A stretch of 64,000 nt of DNA, from contig CAXXKO010000017.1 in NCBI GenBank assembly GCA_963666705.2, forward strand, positions 1 through 64,000, given 5' to 3'. Source of the DNA: G963666705 sp963666705. Its GTDB lineage: Bacteria; Pseudomonadota; Alphaproteobacteria; CADEGL01. Shown here in pieces: positions 29,561 through 38,601 of this stretch (the first letter of the stretch is position 1; the number at the start of each line of letters is the position of its first letter). The position numbers were made by a program, and so were the translations under genes. The notes under the pieces are model-generated. The model did not search any database. It saw only the letters and a program-made list of their open reading frames with translations, and had not been told where the DNA came from.

Positions 29561-30310
29561 ATGGCCGGAGCTCTCATCGTCACGGGCGGCAGCCGCGGCA
29601 TCGGCGCCGCGACCGCGCGGCTCGGCGGCGCGCGCGGCTTCAAGGTCTGCGTGAACTACATTTCGGCCGCCGGGCGCGCGGAAGAGGTCGTAGAGGCGAT
29701 CCGTGCCGGCGGGGGCGAAGCCATCGCGGTCAAGGCCGACGTCTCGAAGGAAGCCGATGTCGTCGCCATGTTCGAGGCGGTCGATCGGGCCTTCGGGCCG
29801 CTGGCCGCCCTGGTCAACAACGCCGGCGTTGGCTGCCGGCGGGAATTGGTGGAGAATTACCGCCTCGAGGACCTCGAATCCCTGTTCGCCACCAATGTCT
29901 TCAGCCAGTTCCTATGCGCGCGGGAGGCGATCCGGCGCATGTCGACGGCCAACGGCGGGGCGGGCGGCGTCATCGTCAATATCGGCTCGCGCGCCTCGCG
30001 GCACGGCAAGCTCGTGCGCAAGGTGCCCTACGCCGCCACCAAGGGGGCCGTGGACAGCTTCACGGTCGGCCTGGCCCACGAGGTCGCGGGCCTCGGTATC
30101 CGCGTGGCGGGCATCCGCCACGGCCTCATCCTGACGGAGATTTTCGACGATCAGAGTGGCCCGGGAATGGTCCGGGAAAGGGCCAAGGCCGGCGTGCCCA
30201 TGGGCCGCCCCGGCGAAGCGGAGGAGGTGGCGAGCACGGCCATATGGCTGTGCACGGACGAGGCTTCCTACATCACCGGCACCATCATCGACGTCAGCGG
30301 CGGGAGGTAG
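29561..30310 (+). CDS. Short-chain dehydrogenase/reductase (SDR), first of a tandem pair
   Basis: A 249-residue classical SDR: cofactor motif TGGSRGIGAAT, NNAG in ALVNNAGVGC, catalytic Ser in VIVNIGSRAS and Tyr-x-x-x-Lys in YAATKGAVDS, with C-terminal YITGTIIDVSGGR. After the second strand it has Asn-Tyr (VNYISAAGRAE) rather than Asp, consistent with NADP(H). It oxidises or reduces an unknown alcohol/ketone. GGGAGGGG precedes the ATG at 29561. The next gene starts 4 bp after its stop and is a clear paralogue, so the two form one transcription unit with the GFA protein. Confidence 0.9.
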   Translation: MAGALIVTGGSRGIGAATARLGGARGFKVCVNYISAAGRAEEVVEAIRAGGGEAIAVKADVSKEADVVAMFEAVDRAFGPLAALVNNAGVGCRRELVENYRLEDLESLFATNVFSQFLCAREAIRRMSTANGGAGGVIVNIGSRASRHGKLVRKVPYAATKGAVDSFTVGLAHEVAGLGIRVAGIRHGLILTEIFDDQSGPGMVRERAKAGVPMGRPGEAEEVASTAIWLCTDEASYITGTIIDVSGGR

Positions 30311-30314
30311 AATC

Positions 30315-31061
30315 ATGACTGGGGTCATCATCGTCACCGGCGGCGGCCACGGCATCGGGGCCGCAATCGCGCGTGAGGCCGGCCGGCGCGGCTACAAGGT
30401 CTGCGTCAACTACAGCCAATCACGCGAGAAGGCGGAGACGATCGCGAGCGAGATCGGGGAGGCTGGCGGCCACGCCATCGCCTACCAGGCCGACGTCGCC
30501 GAGGAGTCCCAGGTGGTGGCCATGTTCGCGGCGGTCGACCGCGCGCTCGGCCCGGTCACGGCCATGGTGAACAACGCCGGCATCGATTACACCACCCACA
30601 CGGGCGATGTCGGTGTCGCGGGCATCAGCCGCGTGTTCGCGGTCAATGTGACCGGCGCCTTCCTCTGTGCGCGGGAAGCGATCCGGCGCATGTCCACGGC
30701 GCGCGGCGGCCGGGGCGGCGTCATCGTCAACATCTCCTCGGTCTCGCCCAAGACAGGCGGCATGCCGGGCGACGTGGTCTATACCGCCAGCAAGGGGGCC
30801 ATGGACGCCTTCACCATCGCCCTCGCCAAGGAGGTCGGCGGCGAGGGCATCCGGGTCTGCGCCGTGCGCCCCGGAATCACGGAGACGGAGATCTTCGATA
30901 CCAACGTCGGGCTCGACGCGGTCAAGGAGATGGCGCGCAAGACCGTGCCACTGGGCCGTATCGGCCAGCCCGAGGAGATCGCCACCATGACCCTGTGGCT
31001 GTGCTCGGAGGAGGCCTCCTACGTGACCGGCACCCTCTTCGACGTGAGTGGCGGGCGATGA
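30315..31061 (+). CDS. Short-chain dehydrogenase/reductase (SDR), second of a tandem pair
   Basis: A 248-residue paralogue of the previous gene with TGGGHGIGAAI, NNAG (MVNNAGIDY), catalytic Ser in VNISSVSPK and Tyr-x-x-x-Lys in YTASKGAMDAF, ending YVTGTLFDVSGGR. Shared blocks such as FLCAREAIRRMST show a recent duplication with divergence near the active site (SRASRHGKLVRKVPY against SSVSPKTGGMPGDVVY). This suggests two related substrates or opposite stereochemistry. The stop overlaps the start of the GFA gene (ATGA). Confidence 0.9.
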   Translation: MTGVIIVTGGGHGIGAAIAREAGRRGYKVCVNYSQSREKAETIASEIGEAGGHAIAYQADVAEESQVVAMFAAVDRALGPVTAMVNNAGIDYTTHTGDVGVAGISRVFAVNVTGAFLCAREAIRRMSTARGGRGGVIVNISSVSPKTGGMPGDVVYTASKGAMDAFTIALAKEVGGEGIRVCAVRPGITETEIFDTNVGLDAVKEMARKTVPLGRIGQPEEIATMTLWLCSEEASYVTGTLFDVSGGR

Positions 31062-31519
31062 CGGCCCCGGTTCCCTTCGAGGGCGGGTGCGCCTGCGGCG
31101 CCGTGCGCTACCGGTGCGCGGCCGCGCCCTTCGTTTCCTACGCCTGTCACTGTACCGCCTGCCAGAAGCGGACCGGCAGCGCCTTCGGCGTCTCGGTGCA
31201 GGTGCCGGCCGAGGCGGTCGCGCTCCTCCAGGGCGCGCCCAAATCGCGCCTGCGCACCGCCGACAGCGGCAACGCGTTGCGCGCCTATTTCTGCGGTGAT
31301 TGCGGGACGACCGTCTTTAGCGACAGCAACGCCCGGCCCCGGGTCCGGACGCTCACCGCCGGGGGCATCGACGACCCGTCCTGGGTCCCGATTCTAGCCA
31401 ATATCTGGACGCGGAGCGCGCTGCCCTGGGTGCATCTCTCCGAAGCCATCGACAACTTCCCCAAGGCGGGCGACTGGACCGCCTACTACGCCTCGGATCC
31501 CTCGCGCCTCGACCCCTGA
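31058..31519 (+). CDS. GFA (CENP-V/glutathione-dependent formaldehyde-activating-like) family protein
   Basis: A 153-residue zinc protein. CACGAVRY supplies the first Cys pair, CHCTACQK the central CxCxxC and CGDCG the last pair, the full Cys set of the Mss4-like GFA fold. YCSDDPSRL-like end YASDPSRL is also typical. Most members have no proven function; formaldehyde-glutathione adduct formation was shown for only a few. It is translationally coupled to the upstream SDR gene by a 4-bp overlap, so it may act on the same pathway. Confidence 0.85.
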   Translation: MTAPVPFEGGCACGAVRYRCAAAPFVSYACHCTACQKRTGSAFGVSVQVPAEAVALLQGAPKSRLRTADSGNALRAYFCGDCGTTVFSDSNARPRVRTLTAGGIDDPSWVPILANIWTRSALPWVHLSEAIDNFPKAGDWTAYYASDPSRLDP

Positions 31520-31703
31520 CGGCGTCGCGTCCGGCCCTACTCTTCATCGGACCTTAACCTTTCTTGGCGAAGGTAGAGTCGCGATTCAAAGGTTGAGTTG
31601 CGGGCGCTGTGCAGACCCGCCGCGTGCCCAGCAAAACCAACGTTGCCGAATGGTGGATGGCGCATGACGGTGTCCGACCCGCGGCCGGCCTGAAAGGAGC
31701 GCG

Positions 31704-32825
31704 ATGCTAAGCGAACGCGATGTCAAGAGGCTGCTCGAGGAGTCGTCCGGCGACAGCCGCGCCTTGACGGCGGACAAGGTCGCCAACGAGTTCAATGAGA
31801 ACAAGCTCTCGGAAGCGGAGCGTGCCGTCGCGGTCGAGATATTCCGCGTCATGGCGAAGGACGTCGAAGTGCGGGTACGCGAGGCATTGGCGTACAACCT
31901 GCAGACAAACAAGGCGCTGCCGCGCGACGTGGCCGTCACCCTGGCCCAGGATGTCGATTCCGTCTCCCTCCCTATCATCCAGTTCTCGGACGCGCTCACG
32001 GACGCGGACCTGATCGAGATCGTCGGCAGCCACAACCAGGCCCAGCAGGTCGCCGTCGCCAACCGGGCGGCGGTCTCCGAGGCCGTCTCGGAAACCCTCG
32101 TCGCAACCGCTGACGAGGCGGTTGTGGTCACGCTCCTCAAGAACGCCGGCGCCGATATCTCCGAGGGGTCGCTCCAAGAGGTGCTCGGCACCCTTGGCGA
32201 CAAGGATTCGGTTCAGACCGCGGCCGTCGAGCGCGACGCCCTGCCGCTCACGGTAGCCGAGCGGCTCGCCACCATGGTGTCCGAGACCCTGAAGGAAGAG
32301 CTGGCCAAGCGCCACGAGCTGTCGCCCGACCTGGCCACGGACCTGATCCTGCGTAGCCGCGAGCGGGCCGTCCTCGCTTTCGCCGGCAATTCCGAGCGGC
32401 ACGAGCTCGAGGAGCTCGTCGACCAGCTCCACGCCAATGGCCGGCTCACCACGTCGATCGTCCTGCGTGCCCTCTGCATGGGGGACATCAACTTCTTCGA
32501 GACGGCCATGGCCTGGCTGGCCGGCGTTCCACCGATCAACGCCCGCGCCCTGATCCACGACAGCGGCAGGCGGGGCCTGAAGGCGCTCTACGATCGCTCG
32601 GGCATGCCGGCGGCGCAGTTCATGGTTGTCCGCACCGCCATCGACCTCGTGGCCGAGAACGAGTACGACGGCGGCGAGGACGACCTCAAGCGCTATGCCC
32701 GGCGGATGATCGAGCGTATCCTGACACAATACGGCAGCATGGGCGTCGAGTTCGAATCCGACGACCTCGAATACCTCCTCGCCAAGACGAGCGAGCTGCC
32801 GGCCGACCACCTCAGCGCCGCTTGA
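31704..32825 (+). CDS. DUF2336 domain-containing protein
   Basis: The 373-residue soluble helical protein matches the DUF2336 family of alphaproteobacteria. The N-terminal half consists of HEAT-like helix pairs (VEVRVREALAYNLQTNKALP, VSLPIIQFSDALTDADLIEI) and the C-terminal half contains LMRALCMGDINFF-like VLRALCMGDINFFETAMAWL. No catalytic residues are apparent. GAAAGGAGCG lies before the ATG at 31704. A single-domain response regulator follows after 31 bp, so a role as adaptor or target in phosphosignalling is plausible but inferred only from position. Confidence 0.82.
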   Translation: MLSERDVKRLLEESSGDSRALTADKVANEFNENKLSEAERAVAVEIFRVMAKDVEVRVREALAYNLQTNKALPRDVAVTLAQDVDSVSLPIIQFSDALTDADLIEIVGSHNQAQQVAVANRAAVSEAVSETLVATADEAVVVTLLKNAGADISEGSLQEVLGTLGDKDSVQTAAVERDALPLTVAERLATMVSETLKEELAKRHELSPDLATDLILRSRERAVLAFAGNSERHELEELVDQLHANGRLTTSIVLRALCMGDINFFETAMAWLAGVPPINARALIHDSGRRGLKALYDRSGMPAAQFMVVRTAIDLVAENEYDGGEDDLKRYARRMIERILTQYGSMGVEFESDDLEYLLAKTSELPADHLSAA

Positions 32826-32856
32826 CGCGCAGGCCGGTCAAGCAATGGAGCCGAGA

Positions 32857-33222
32857 ATGAAGTCCTGTCTGATCGTCGACGACAGCAAGGTGATCCGCAT
32901 GGTCGCCCGCACCATTCTCGAGGAGCTCGACTTCGAGGTCCTAGAGGCCACCGACGCCGAGGTGGCGGTCGACACCTGCACGAAGCGGATGCCGGACGCA
33001 ATCCTCCTCGACTGGAACCTGCCGGCCATGACGGGCATCGACTTCCTGCGCCACCTGCGCGGGATGACCGGCGGCGACGCGCCCGTGGTGGTGTTCTGCA
33101 CCACGGAGAACGATCCCGCATATATCGAGAAGGCGCTGTCGACAGGGGCCGACGAATTCATCATGAAGCCGTTCGACAGCGAGATCGTCCAGCTCAAGTT
33201 CTCGCAAGTCGGGCTGATCTGA
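32857..33222 (+). CDS. Single-domain response regulator (CheY-like)
   Basis: The 121-residue receiver begins MKSCLIVDDSKVIRMVARTI, with the Asp pair, phospho-acceptor Asp in AILLDWNLPAMTGI, Thr in VVFCTTEND and Lys in FIMKPFD. The pattern SxxxR(M)xARxIL and MKPFD is close to chemotaxis-type CheY proteins. The internal ATG at 32857 with GGAG 6 bp upstream is preferred over the ATG at 32845. It follows the DUF2336 gene and is probably cotranscribed. No kinase or flagellar gene is in the window. Confidence 0.88.
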   Translation: MKSCLIVDDSKVIRMVARTILEELDFEVLEATDAEVAVDTCTKRMPDAILLDWNLPAMTGIDFLRHLRGMTGGDAPVVVFCTTENDPAYIEKALSTGADEFIMKPFDSEIVQLKFSQVGLI

Positions 33223-33359
33223 GGCGCTCGCCGCCCGGGCCGCGCCAGCGGCCCGCCATTCCACGATCGCGCCTATTCGCCTCGCGCCGGGCTTGATCCG
33301 GGCACCGCCGCGCCATACGGTTCCCCGGGGATGTGGAATCGACTCAGGGGAGGCATGCA

Positions 33360-34481
33360 ATGAAGACCAGGGCGGCGGTGCTGTACGAATTCGGCGCGGA
33401 CTTGGCGATCGAGGAGATCGAGCTCGACGAGCCCAAGGACAAGGAAGTGCTGCTGCGCATCGCCGCCGCCGGCGTCTGCCGCAGCGACCTGCACGTGGCC
33501 CGCGGGCCGAGCGGCATGACGCTCCCCACCGTGCTCGGCCACGAGGGCTCCGCCGTGGTCGAGCGGGTCGGCCCGGGCGTCTCCAGGGTCAAGCCCGGCG
33601 ACCGGGTGGTGCTGTCCTGGGCGCCCGCGTGCGGCCACTGCTTCTATTGCCGGGAGGGCTTCCCGGTGCAGTGCGAGATCAACGCCGAGGCGGGCGCCAC
33701 CGGGGGCCTTTGGGACGGCACCTCGCGCATGCGCAGCGAGAGCCGGGGCCGCATCTCCCACTTCGCCTCCCAGTCCTCCTACGCCGAGTTCGCGGTGATG
33801 CCGGAGACCGGCTGCATGCCCATCGAGCCCGCAATTCCGCTGGAGATCGCGGCCCTCGTCGGCTGCGCGGTGACCACGGGCTTCGGCGCCGCGATCAACG
33901 ACGCCCATATCCGGCCGGGCGGCAGCATCGCCATCTGGGGCATCGGCGGGGTCGGTATCAGCGCCATCCTCGGCGCGGTCCAGGCCGGCGCGGCGCGCAT
34001 CATCGCGGTCGATCCGAACCCGCGCAAGGAGGCGGTCGCCAAGAGCTTCGGCGCCACCGACTACGTCAATCCCAAGGAGACCAACGACGTGCCCGCCGCC
34101 ATCCGCGCGCTGACCCATGGCCGCGGCGCCGATTCCGCCATCGACAGCAGCGGCACGGCCGTGGGCCTCGAGCAGGGCTACGAATCGATCCGCCCCGCCG
34201 GCACCCTCGTCGCCGTCGGCCAGGCGCGCGGGGGGGTCGACGTCACCATCCGCGACGCCGGCCAGATACCGACCTATCAGAAGCGCATCATCGGCAGCTA
34301 TTACGGCGGCGGCGTGCCAGAGCGGGACTTCCAGCTCATCTTCGACCTCTACCTCGCGGGCAAGCTCGACCTCGACGCCATGATCGGCAAGACGATCCAG
34401 CTCGAAGGGGTGAACGATGCCTTCCGCGAGCTCGAGGCCGGCATCGACACCCGCACGGTGATCAGCTTCGGGGTGGGGTAG
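33360..34481 (+). CDS. Zinc-dependent alcohol dehydrogenase (MDR family)
   Basis: A 373-residue medium-chain dehydrogenase. Catalytic zinc ligands are Cys in AGVCRSDLHVA and His-Glu in LGHEGSAVVE. The structural-zinc lobe CGHCFYCREGFPVQC has four Cys, and the NAD fold is GIGGVGISAILGAVQAG followed by acidic AVDPNP (NAD-preferring). The layout is that of class III-like zinc ADHs. An AGGGGAGG stands just before the ATG at 33360. The gene converges with the broken coxL-like gene, leaving 22 bp. The substrate is unknown. Confidence 0.9.
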   Translation: MKTRAAVLYEFGADLAIEEIELDEPKDKEVLLRIAAAGVCRSDLHVARGPSGMTLPTVLGHEGSAVVERVGPGVSRVKPGDRVVLSWAPACGHCFYCREGFPVQCEINAEAGATGGLWDGTSRMRSESRGRISHFASQSSYAEFAVMPETGCMPIEPAIPLEIAALVGCAVTTGFGAAINDAHIRPGGSIAIWGIGGVGISAILGAVQAGAARIIAVDPNPRKEAVAKSFGATDYVNPKETNDVPAAIRALTHGRGADSAIDSSGTAVGLEQGYESIRPAGTLVAVGQARGGVDVTIRDAGQIPTYQKRIIGSYYGGGVPERDFQLIFDLYLAGKLDLDAMIGKTIQLEGVNDAFRELEAGIDTRTVISFGVG

Positions 34482-34503
34482 GCGCGTGTGGCGCGCCCTC
34501 CGC

Positions 34504-34890
34504 TCAGCCCTCCGGCGCGCGGGCCGAACGGAGAGCGCGCCACACGCGCTCGGGCGTATAGGGCTGGTCGAGGTGGTGCAGGCCCAGGTCCCAGCAGGCA
34601 TCCACAATGGCGTTGCCGATGGCCGCGGGGGAGCCACTCGCGCCCGTCTCGCTGCAGCCCTTCACGCCGAGCGGGTTGCTCGGGCAGAGGGTCTCCTGGA
34701 ACGAGAGGTCGAAGGACACCAGGTCGTCGGCGCGCGGCATGGCGTAGTCCATGAACGAGCCGGTGAGGAGCTGGCCGGTGCCGGGCTCGTAGGCCATATG
34801 CTCGATCATGGCCTGGCCGATGCCCTGGCCGAGGCCACCATGAACCTGGCCGTGGACGATCAGCGGATTGACCACGCGCCCGCAGTCGTC
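34504..34890 (-). pseudogene. coxL-like molybdenum hydroxylase large subunit, 3' fragment
   Basis: The minus strand encodes the C-terminal end of a xanthine dehydrogenase/CoxL-family Mo-cofactor subunit: VDDCGRVVNPLIVHGQVHGG, GLGQGIGQAMIEHMAYEPG, YAMPRADDL and GVKGCSETGASGSPAAIGNA, which holds the family's active-site Glu. It joins in frame to the 5' fragment at 38645-40629 across the shared hexamer GACGCA. The two fragments plus one base make 2,373 bp, or 790 residues, the normal CoxL length. The split is caused by the IS21-family insertion. Confidence 0.92.
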
Positions 34891-34896
34891 GACGCA
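34891..34896. repeat. Target-site duplication of the IS21-family element, left copy
   Basis: GACGCA here and again at 38645-38650 flank the insertion. Keeping only one copy restores the coxL-like reading frame exactly (Tyr-His-Cys-Val-Asp-Asp-Cys-Gly). IS21 elements make 4-8 bp duplications. Confidence 0.85.
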
Positions 34897-35014
34897 TGAG
34901 AACGGCAGAGCAATAATCCCCCACTGAAGCGGCCGGTCGATCCGGCTGCGGCGGACCAAAATGGGACCGCGTATAGCCTTCTGTCAGGGTTGCTCTGACT
35001 GGAAGGCGGGGGGG

Positions 35015-36514
35015 ATGTATCGGGTGGAGTTGTACGCACGGGTTCGGCGGGCGTGTCATGTCGAGGGGATGAGCACCCGCGAGGCCTCGCGGGTGTTTGG
35101 TGTAGACCGCAAGACGGTCCGTAAGATGCTGTCGTTCTCGGTGCCGCCAGGGTATCGCCGAAGCGCGCCGCCGAGGCGGCCAAAGCTGGGTCCGTTCACG
35201 GGAATCATCGATCGGATCTTGGAAGACGATCGGACCAGCCACCGCAAGCAACGGCACACTGCGAAGCGCATCTTCGACCGCCTCCGGGACGAGTACGGTT
35301 TCACGGGCGGCTACACCATCGTGAAGGACTACGTTCGTGAGCAGGGGCTTCGGTCGCGTGAGGTGTTCGTGCCACTCTCCCATTCCCCCGGTCACGCCCA
35401 GGCGGACTTCGGCGAAGCGATGGCGGTGATCGGCGGCGCGTTACGGAAGATCCACTTCCTTGCCTTCGACCTTCCCCACAGTGATGGTTGCTTTGTTGCG
35501 GCCTATCCGGCGGAGACGACCGAAGCATTCTGCGATGGCCACAACGCGGCGTTTGCCTTCTTCGGCGGCGTCCCCCGGTCCATCCTGTACGACAACACCA
35601 AGCTGGCGGTTGCCCGGATCCTGGGCGATGGGAAGCGGCAGCGAACGCGCGTCTTCACGGAGCTTCAGTCCCACTATCTGTTCGAGGACAGGTTCGGCCG
35701 GCCGGGCAAGGGCAACGACAAGGGCAAGGTCGAGGGACTGGTCGGCTTCATCCGGCGGAACTTCCTGGTCCCCGTCCCGCGTGCCGAGAGCTTCGCGGCC
35801 CTCAACGATGCTCTCGCCGAACAGTGCCGCCGGCGCCAGGCGGCGCGGCTGCGGGGCCACAAGGAGACCATCGGCGAGCGTCTCGAGCGGGATCGTCAAG
35901 TTCTCTTGCCATTGCCGCCTGCTCCCTATGATGCCTGCGATAAGCGCCCTGGACGGGCGAGTTCGCTGTCGCTGGTGCGTTACCGCAGCAACGACTATTC
36001 CGTGCCCGTGGCCTACGGCCACCGTGAGGTGCTCATCCGGGGCTACGTCGATGAGGTGGTGATCAGCTGCGGGGCCGAGGTGATCGCCCGGCACCGCCGG
36101 TCCTACGACAGCGAGGACCTGATCTTCGACCCGCTGCATTACCTGCCCTTGATCGAGCAGAAGATCGGCGCCCTCGACCAGGCCGCGCCATTGGCGGGCT
36201 GGGACCTGCCCGAGGCCTTCATCACTCTGCGGCGGCTCCTCGAAGCTCGTATGGGCAAGGCAGGCAAGCGCGAGTACGTCCAGGTGCTCCGTCTACTGGA
36301 GACCTTCCGGCTCGAGGAGGTCGAGGGTGCGGTCGGCGACGCCCTGCGGCTCGGCGCAATCGGCTTTGATGCGGTGAAGCACCTGGTACTGTGCCGCATC
36401 GAGCGGCGGCCGCCCAGGCTCAACCTCGACGTCTATCCGTATCTGCCGCGCGCCCGGGTCGCGATGACGTCCGCCAAGTCGTACATGAGCCTGCTGTCGG
36501 GGCTCGGCGCATGA
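35015..36514 (+). CDS. istA: IS21-family transposase IstA
   Basis: A 499-residue DDE transposase. The N-terminal helix-turn-helix (MSTREASRVFGVDRKTVRKM) recognises the IS ends. The catalytic core has Asp in HAQADFGEAM, Asp in ILYDNTKLA and Glu in KGKVEGLVGF, and the C-terminal part carries the Mu-transposase-like domain (SLSLVRYRSNDYSVPVAYGH). All catalytic residues and the length are intact, so the element may still move. The ATG at 35015 follows a G-rich ribosome binding site. The stop overlaps the istB ATG by 4 bp, the typical coupling. Confidence 0.95.
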   Translation: MYRVELYARVRRACHVEGMSTREASRVFGVDRKTVRKMLSFSVPPGYRRSAPPRRPKLGPFTGIIDRILEDDRTSHRKQRHTAKRIFDRLRDEYGFTGGYTIVKDYVREQGLRSREVFVPLSHSPGHAQADFGEAMAVIGGALRKIHFLAFDLPHSDGCFVAAYPAETTEAFCDGHNAAFAFFGGVPRSILYDNTKLAVARILGDGKRQRTRVFTELQSHYLFEDRFGRPGKGNDKGKVEGLVGFIRRNFLVPVPRAESFAALNDALAEQCRRRQAARLRGHKETIGERLERDRQVLLPLPPAPYDACDKRPGRASSLSLVRYRSNDYSVPVAYGHREVLIRGYVDEVVISCGAEVIARHRRSYDSEDLIFDPLHYLPLIEQKIGALDQAAPLAGWDLPEAFITLRRLLEARMGKAGKREYVQVLRLLETFRLEEVEGAVGDALRLGAIGFDAVKHLVLCRIERRPPRLNLDVYPYLPRARVAMTSAKSYMSLLSGLGA

Positions 36515-37275
36515 CCGACACACCGCAAGTGCTGCTCGCCCACCACCTCGAGACGCTGAAGCTGCCGACCTTCCTGCGCGAGTACGACAAGATCGCCCGG
36601 CAGTGCGCCTCGGAAGGCGTCGATCACGTCCGCTACCTGTTGAGACTCGCCGAGCTCGAGCTGATCGACCGCGAGCGCCGCATGGTCGAGCGGCGCATCA
36701 AGGCGGCGCGCTTCCCCGTGGTCAAGAGCCTCGACAGCTTCGACTTCAAGGTCATCCCCTCGCTCAACAAGGCGCTGGTCCTGGAGCTGGCCCGCTGCGA
36801 GTACATCGAGCGCCGCGAGAACCTCATCGCGCTCGGCAACAGTGGGACCGGCAAGACCCACATCGCCCTCGGTCTCGGCCTGGCGGCCTGCCAGAAGGGC
36901 CTCTCGGTCGGCTTCATCACCGCCGCCGCGCTGGTCCACGAACTCATCGAGGCCCGCGATGACAAGCAGCTGCTGAGGTTCCAGAAGAAGCTCGCCACCT
37001 ACAAGCTTCTGATCGTCGACGAACTCGGCTTCGTGCCGCTGTCGAAGACCGGCGCCGAGCTGTTGTTCGAGGTGTTCAGCCAACGCTACGAGCGGGGCTC
37101 GACCCTGGTCACCACCAATCTGCCCTTCGACGAATGGACCGAGGTGTTCGGCTCCGAGCGCCTCACCGGCGCGCTCCTCGATCGCCTCACCCACCACGTC
37201 AACATCCTCGAGATGAACGGTGACAGCTACAGGCTCAACCAGAGCCGCAGGCGTCAAACCCCGACTGCTAACTGA
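36511..37275 (+). CDS. istB: IS21-family AAA+ helper ATPase IstB
   Basis: The 254-residue DnaC-like ATPase guides IstA to target DNA. The N-terminal helical domain precedes Walker A (LGNSGTGKTHIALGLG), Walker B (LLIVDELGFVPL), sensor/arginine region SQRYERGSTLVTTNLPFDEW and a C-terminal DRLTHHVNILEMNG, all standard for IstB. The reading frame is full length. Translation is coupled to istA through ATGA. Confidence 0.95.
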   Translation: MTDTPQVLLAHHLETLKLPTFLREYDKIARQCASEGVDHVRYLLRLAELELIDRERRMVERRIKAARFPVVKSLDSFDFKVIPSLNKALVLELARCEYIERRENLIALGNSGTGKTHIALGLGLAACQKGLSVGFITAAALVHELIEARDDKQLLRFQKKLATYKLLIVDELGFVPLSKTGAELLFEVFSQRYERGSTLVTTNLPFDEWTEVFGSERLTGALLDRLTHHVNILEMNGDSYRLNQSRRRQTPTAN

Positions 37276-37430
37276 ACCGACCACCCAGCCCACGCTTGAC
37301 CCCGTGGGCCCACAGGTCCCTCCCGCGCGCGCCGCCGCGTCAGCCTGTTGAGGGCACGCCGCGTCGCGCGCGGGGCCCTCCCGTGGACTACGGGGACAAG
37401 CCCGCAGCCGCCAAGCGGTCCCTTCTCATA

Positions 37431-38601
37431 CCAGTGAGCCTATGAAAACACCTTCATGATCCATGGATAGGCGCAGAGGGTTCGCATACGATCCGGTTCT
37501 GCGATGAGGTCGATCCATGCTTGGCAACAGGCGTCGATGATGGCCTCGGTGTCGTCGAGGACGCGGAGCGATAGGAAGCGTTCGCGTAGGTAGAGCCAAA
37601 CCCGCTCGACGGGGTTGAGTTCGGGACTGTAAGGCGGCAACAGCGCCAAGGTGACGTTGTCGGGGACGGTGAGGGCGCGCTCGTCGTGCCAACCGGCGCC
37701 GTCGCACATCATGACGGCGTGCGCATCCTGGTCCAGGGTATCGGCGAAGTGTGCGAGAAACAGGTCCATGACCTTGGCGTTGACGCTCGGCATCACCAGG
37801 GTGACGTCGTCGCTGGTGTCCGGGCGCACGGCGGAGAAGATGTAGGCCCACTGGTAGCCGATTTGACGCGTCCCGGGGGCACGCTCGCCCCTGCGCCACC
37901 ACCGGTGACACACCCGGCCCTTGTTGCCGACGCGCGCTTCATCCTGAAACCACAGCTGTAGGCGCTTGTCGGGATGCGCCGCGGCGGTCGCCTTCAGGAT
38001 GTCGCGAAGCCCCCTTTTTTGAAGCGCTCCTGCGCTTCGGCGTCCCTTCGCGGGTGGCTCGGGCGCGCCTTCTGGCGGGAAAATCCCATCCGCCGTAGAA
38101 CCCGGGTCATGCTCGAGGGGTGGTAGGTCTTGGCGAAGCGCTCCTCCAGCCAGCGGCACAGATCGGCCCGGGTCCAGGCGCAAACCCCGTCGCGCTCAGG
38201 CTCCGGCCCGGCGATGATGACCGCCGCCAGCGCCGCTTCCTCGTCTGCCGTCAGCCGCCGCGGCGAGTAGCCCTTTGGACGGTCGTGAAGCCCCTCCAAT
38301 CCCTTTGCATTGTAACGAACAACCGCGTCGCGAAGCGTTTGGCGATCCATCCCCGCAAGCCGCGCGGCATCAGCCCGGGGCATCTCCTCCAAAGCATTCG
38401 CGATCCCATAGGCCCGCGCCGCCGCTCGACCGTACGATTCCACGCGAGCCCAGCGCCGAAGCTCCAAAGGCGTCAAATCATCCCGTATCTTGAGTGCTGA
38501 TCCCATGACATCCCCCACATCTGGTGGGAGACCATAGAATCACAATCCGCCATCATCCGCCATCAATGAATATCCCGAGAGTCAATTCAGGCGCTCACTG
38601 G
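37431..38601 (-). mobile_element. IS630-family insertion sequence nested in the IS21 element
   Basis: The ends CCAGTGAGCC (left, from 37431) and CCAGTGAGCG (right, reverse complement ending at 38601) form short imperfect inverted repeats. They are flanked by TA on both sides (37429-37430 and 38602-38603), the duplicated target of IS630/Tc1-type elements. The element is 1,171 bp and encodes one frameshifted transposase on the minus strand. It lies between istB and the right end of the IS21 copy, so it arrived in or with that element. Confidence 0.85.
37440..38518 (-). CDS. IS630-family transposase, two frames joined by a putative -1 frameshift
   Basis: Frame A (38518 to 37994, GTG start, 174 residues) holds the paired helix-turn-helix DNA-binding half (AARLAGMDRQTLRDAVVRYN ... 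GFSRQKARPSHPRRDAEA). Frame B (to 37440) holds the DDE half: Asp in LWFQDEARVG, Asp in VMMCDGAGWH and Glu in PPYSPELNPVERVW. The frames meet at an A-run of six followed by Gs (38011-38020 on the plus strand as CCCCTTTTTT), where slipping back one base gives a continuous 359-residue transposase of normal size. Several IS630 elements use such A6G sites; an inactivating indel is the alternative. Confidence 0.82.

Noticed and set aside
29107..33222. Chemotaxis cluster
   Set aside because: Two CheY-like receivers occur, but there is no CheA, CheW, MCP or flagellar gene.
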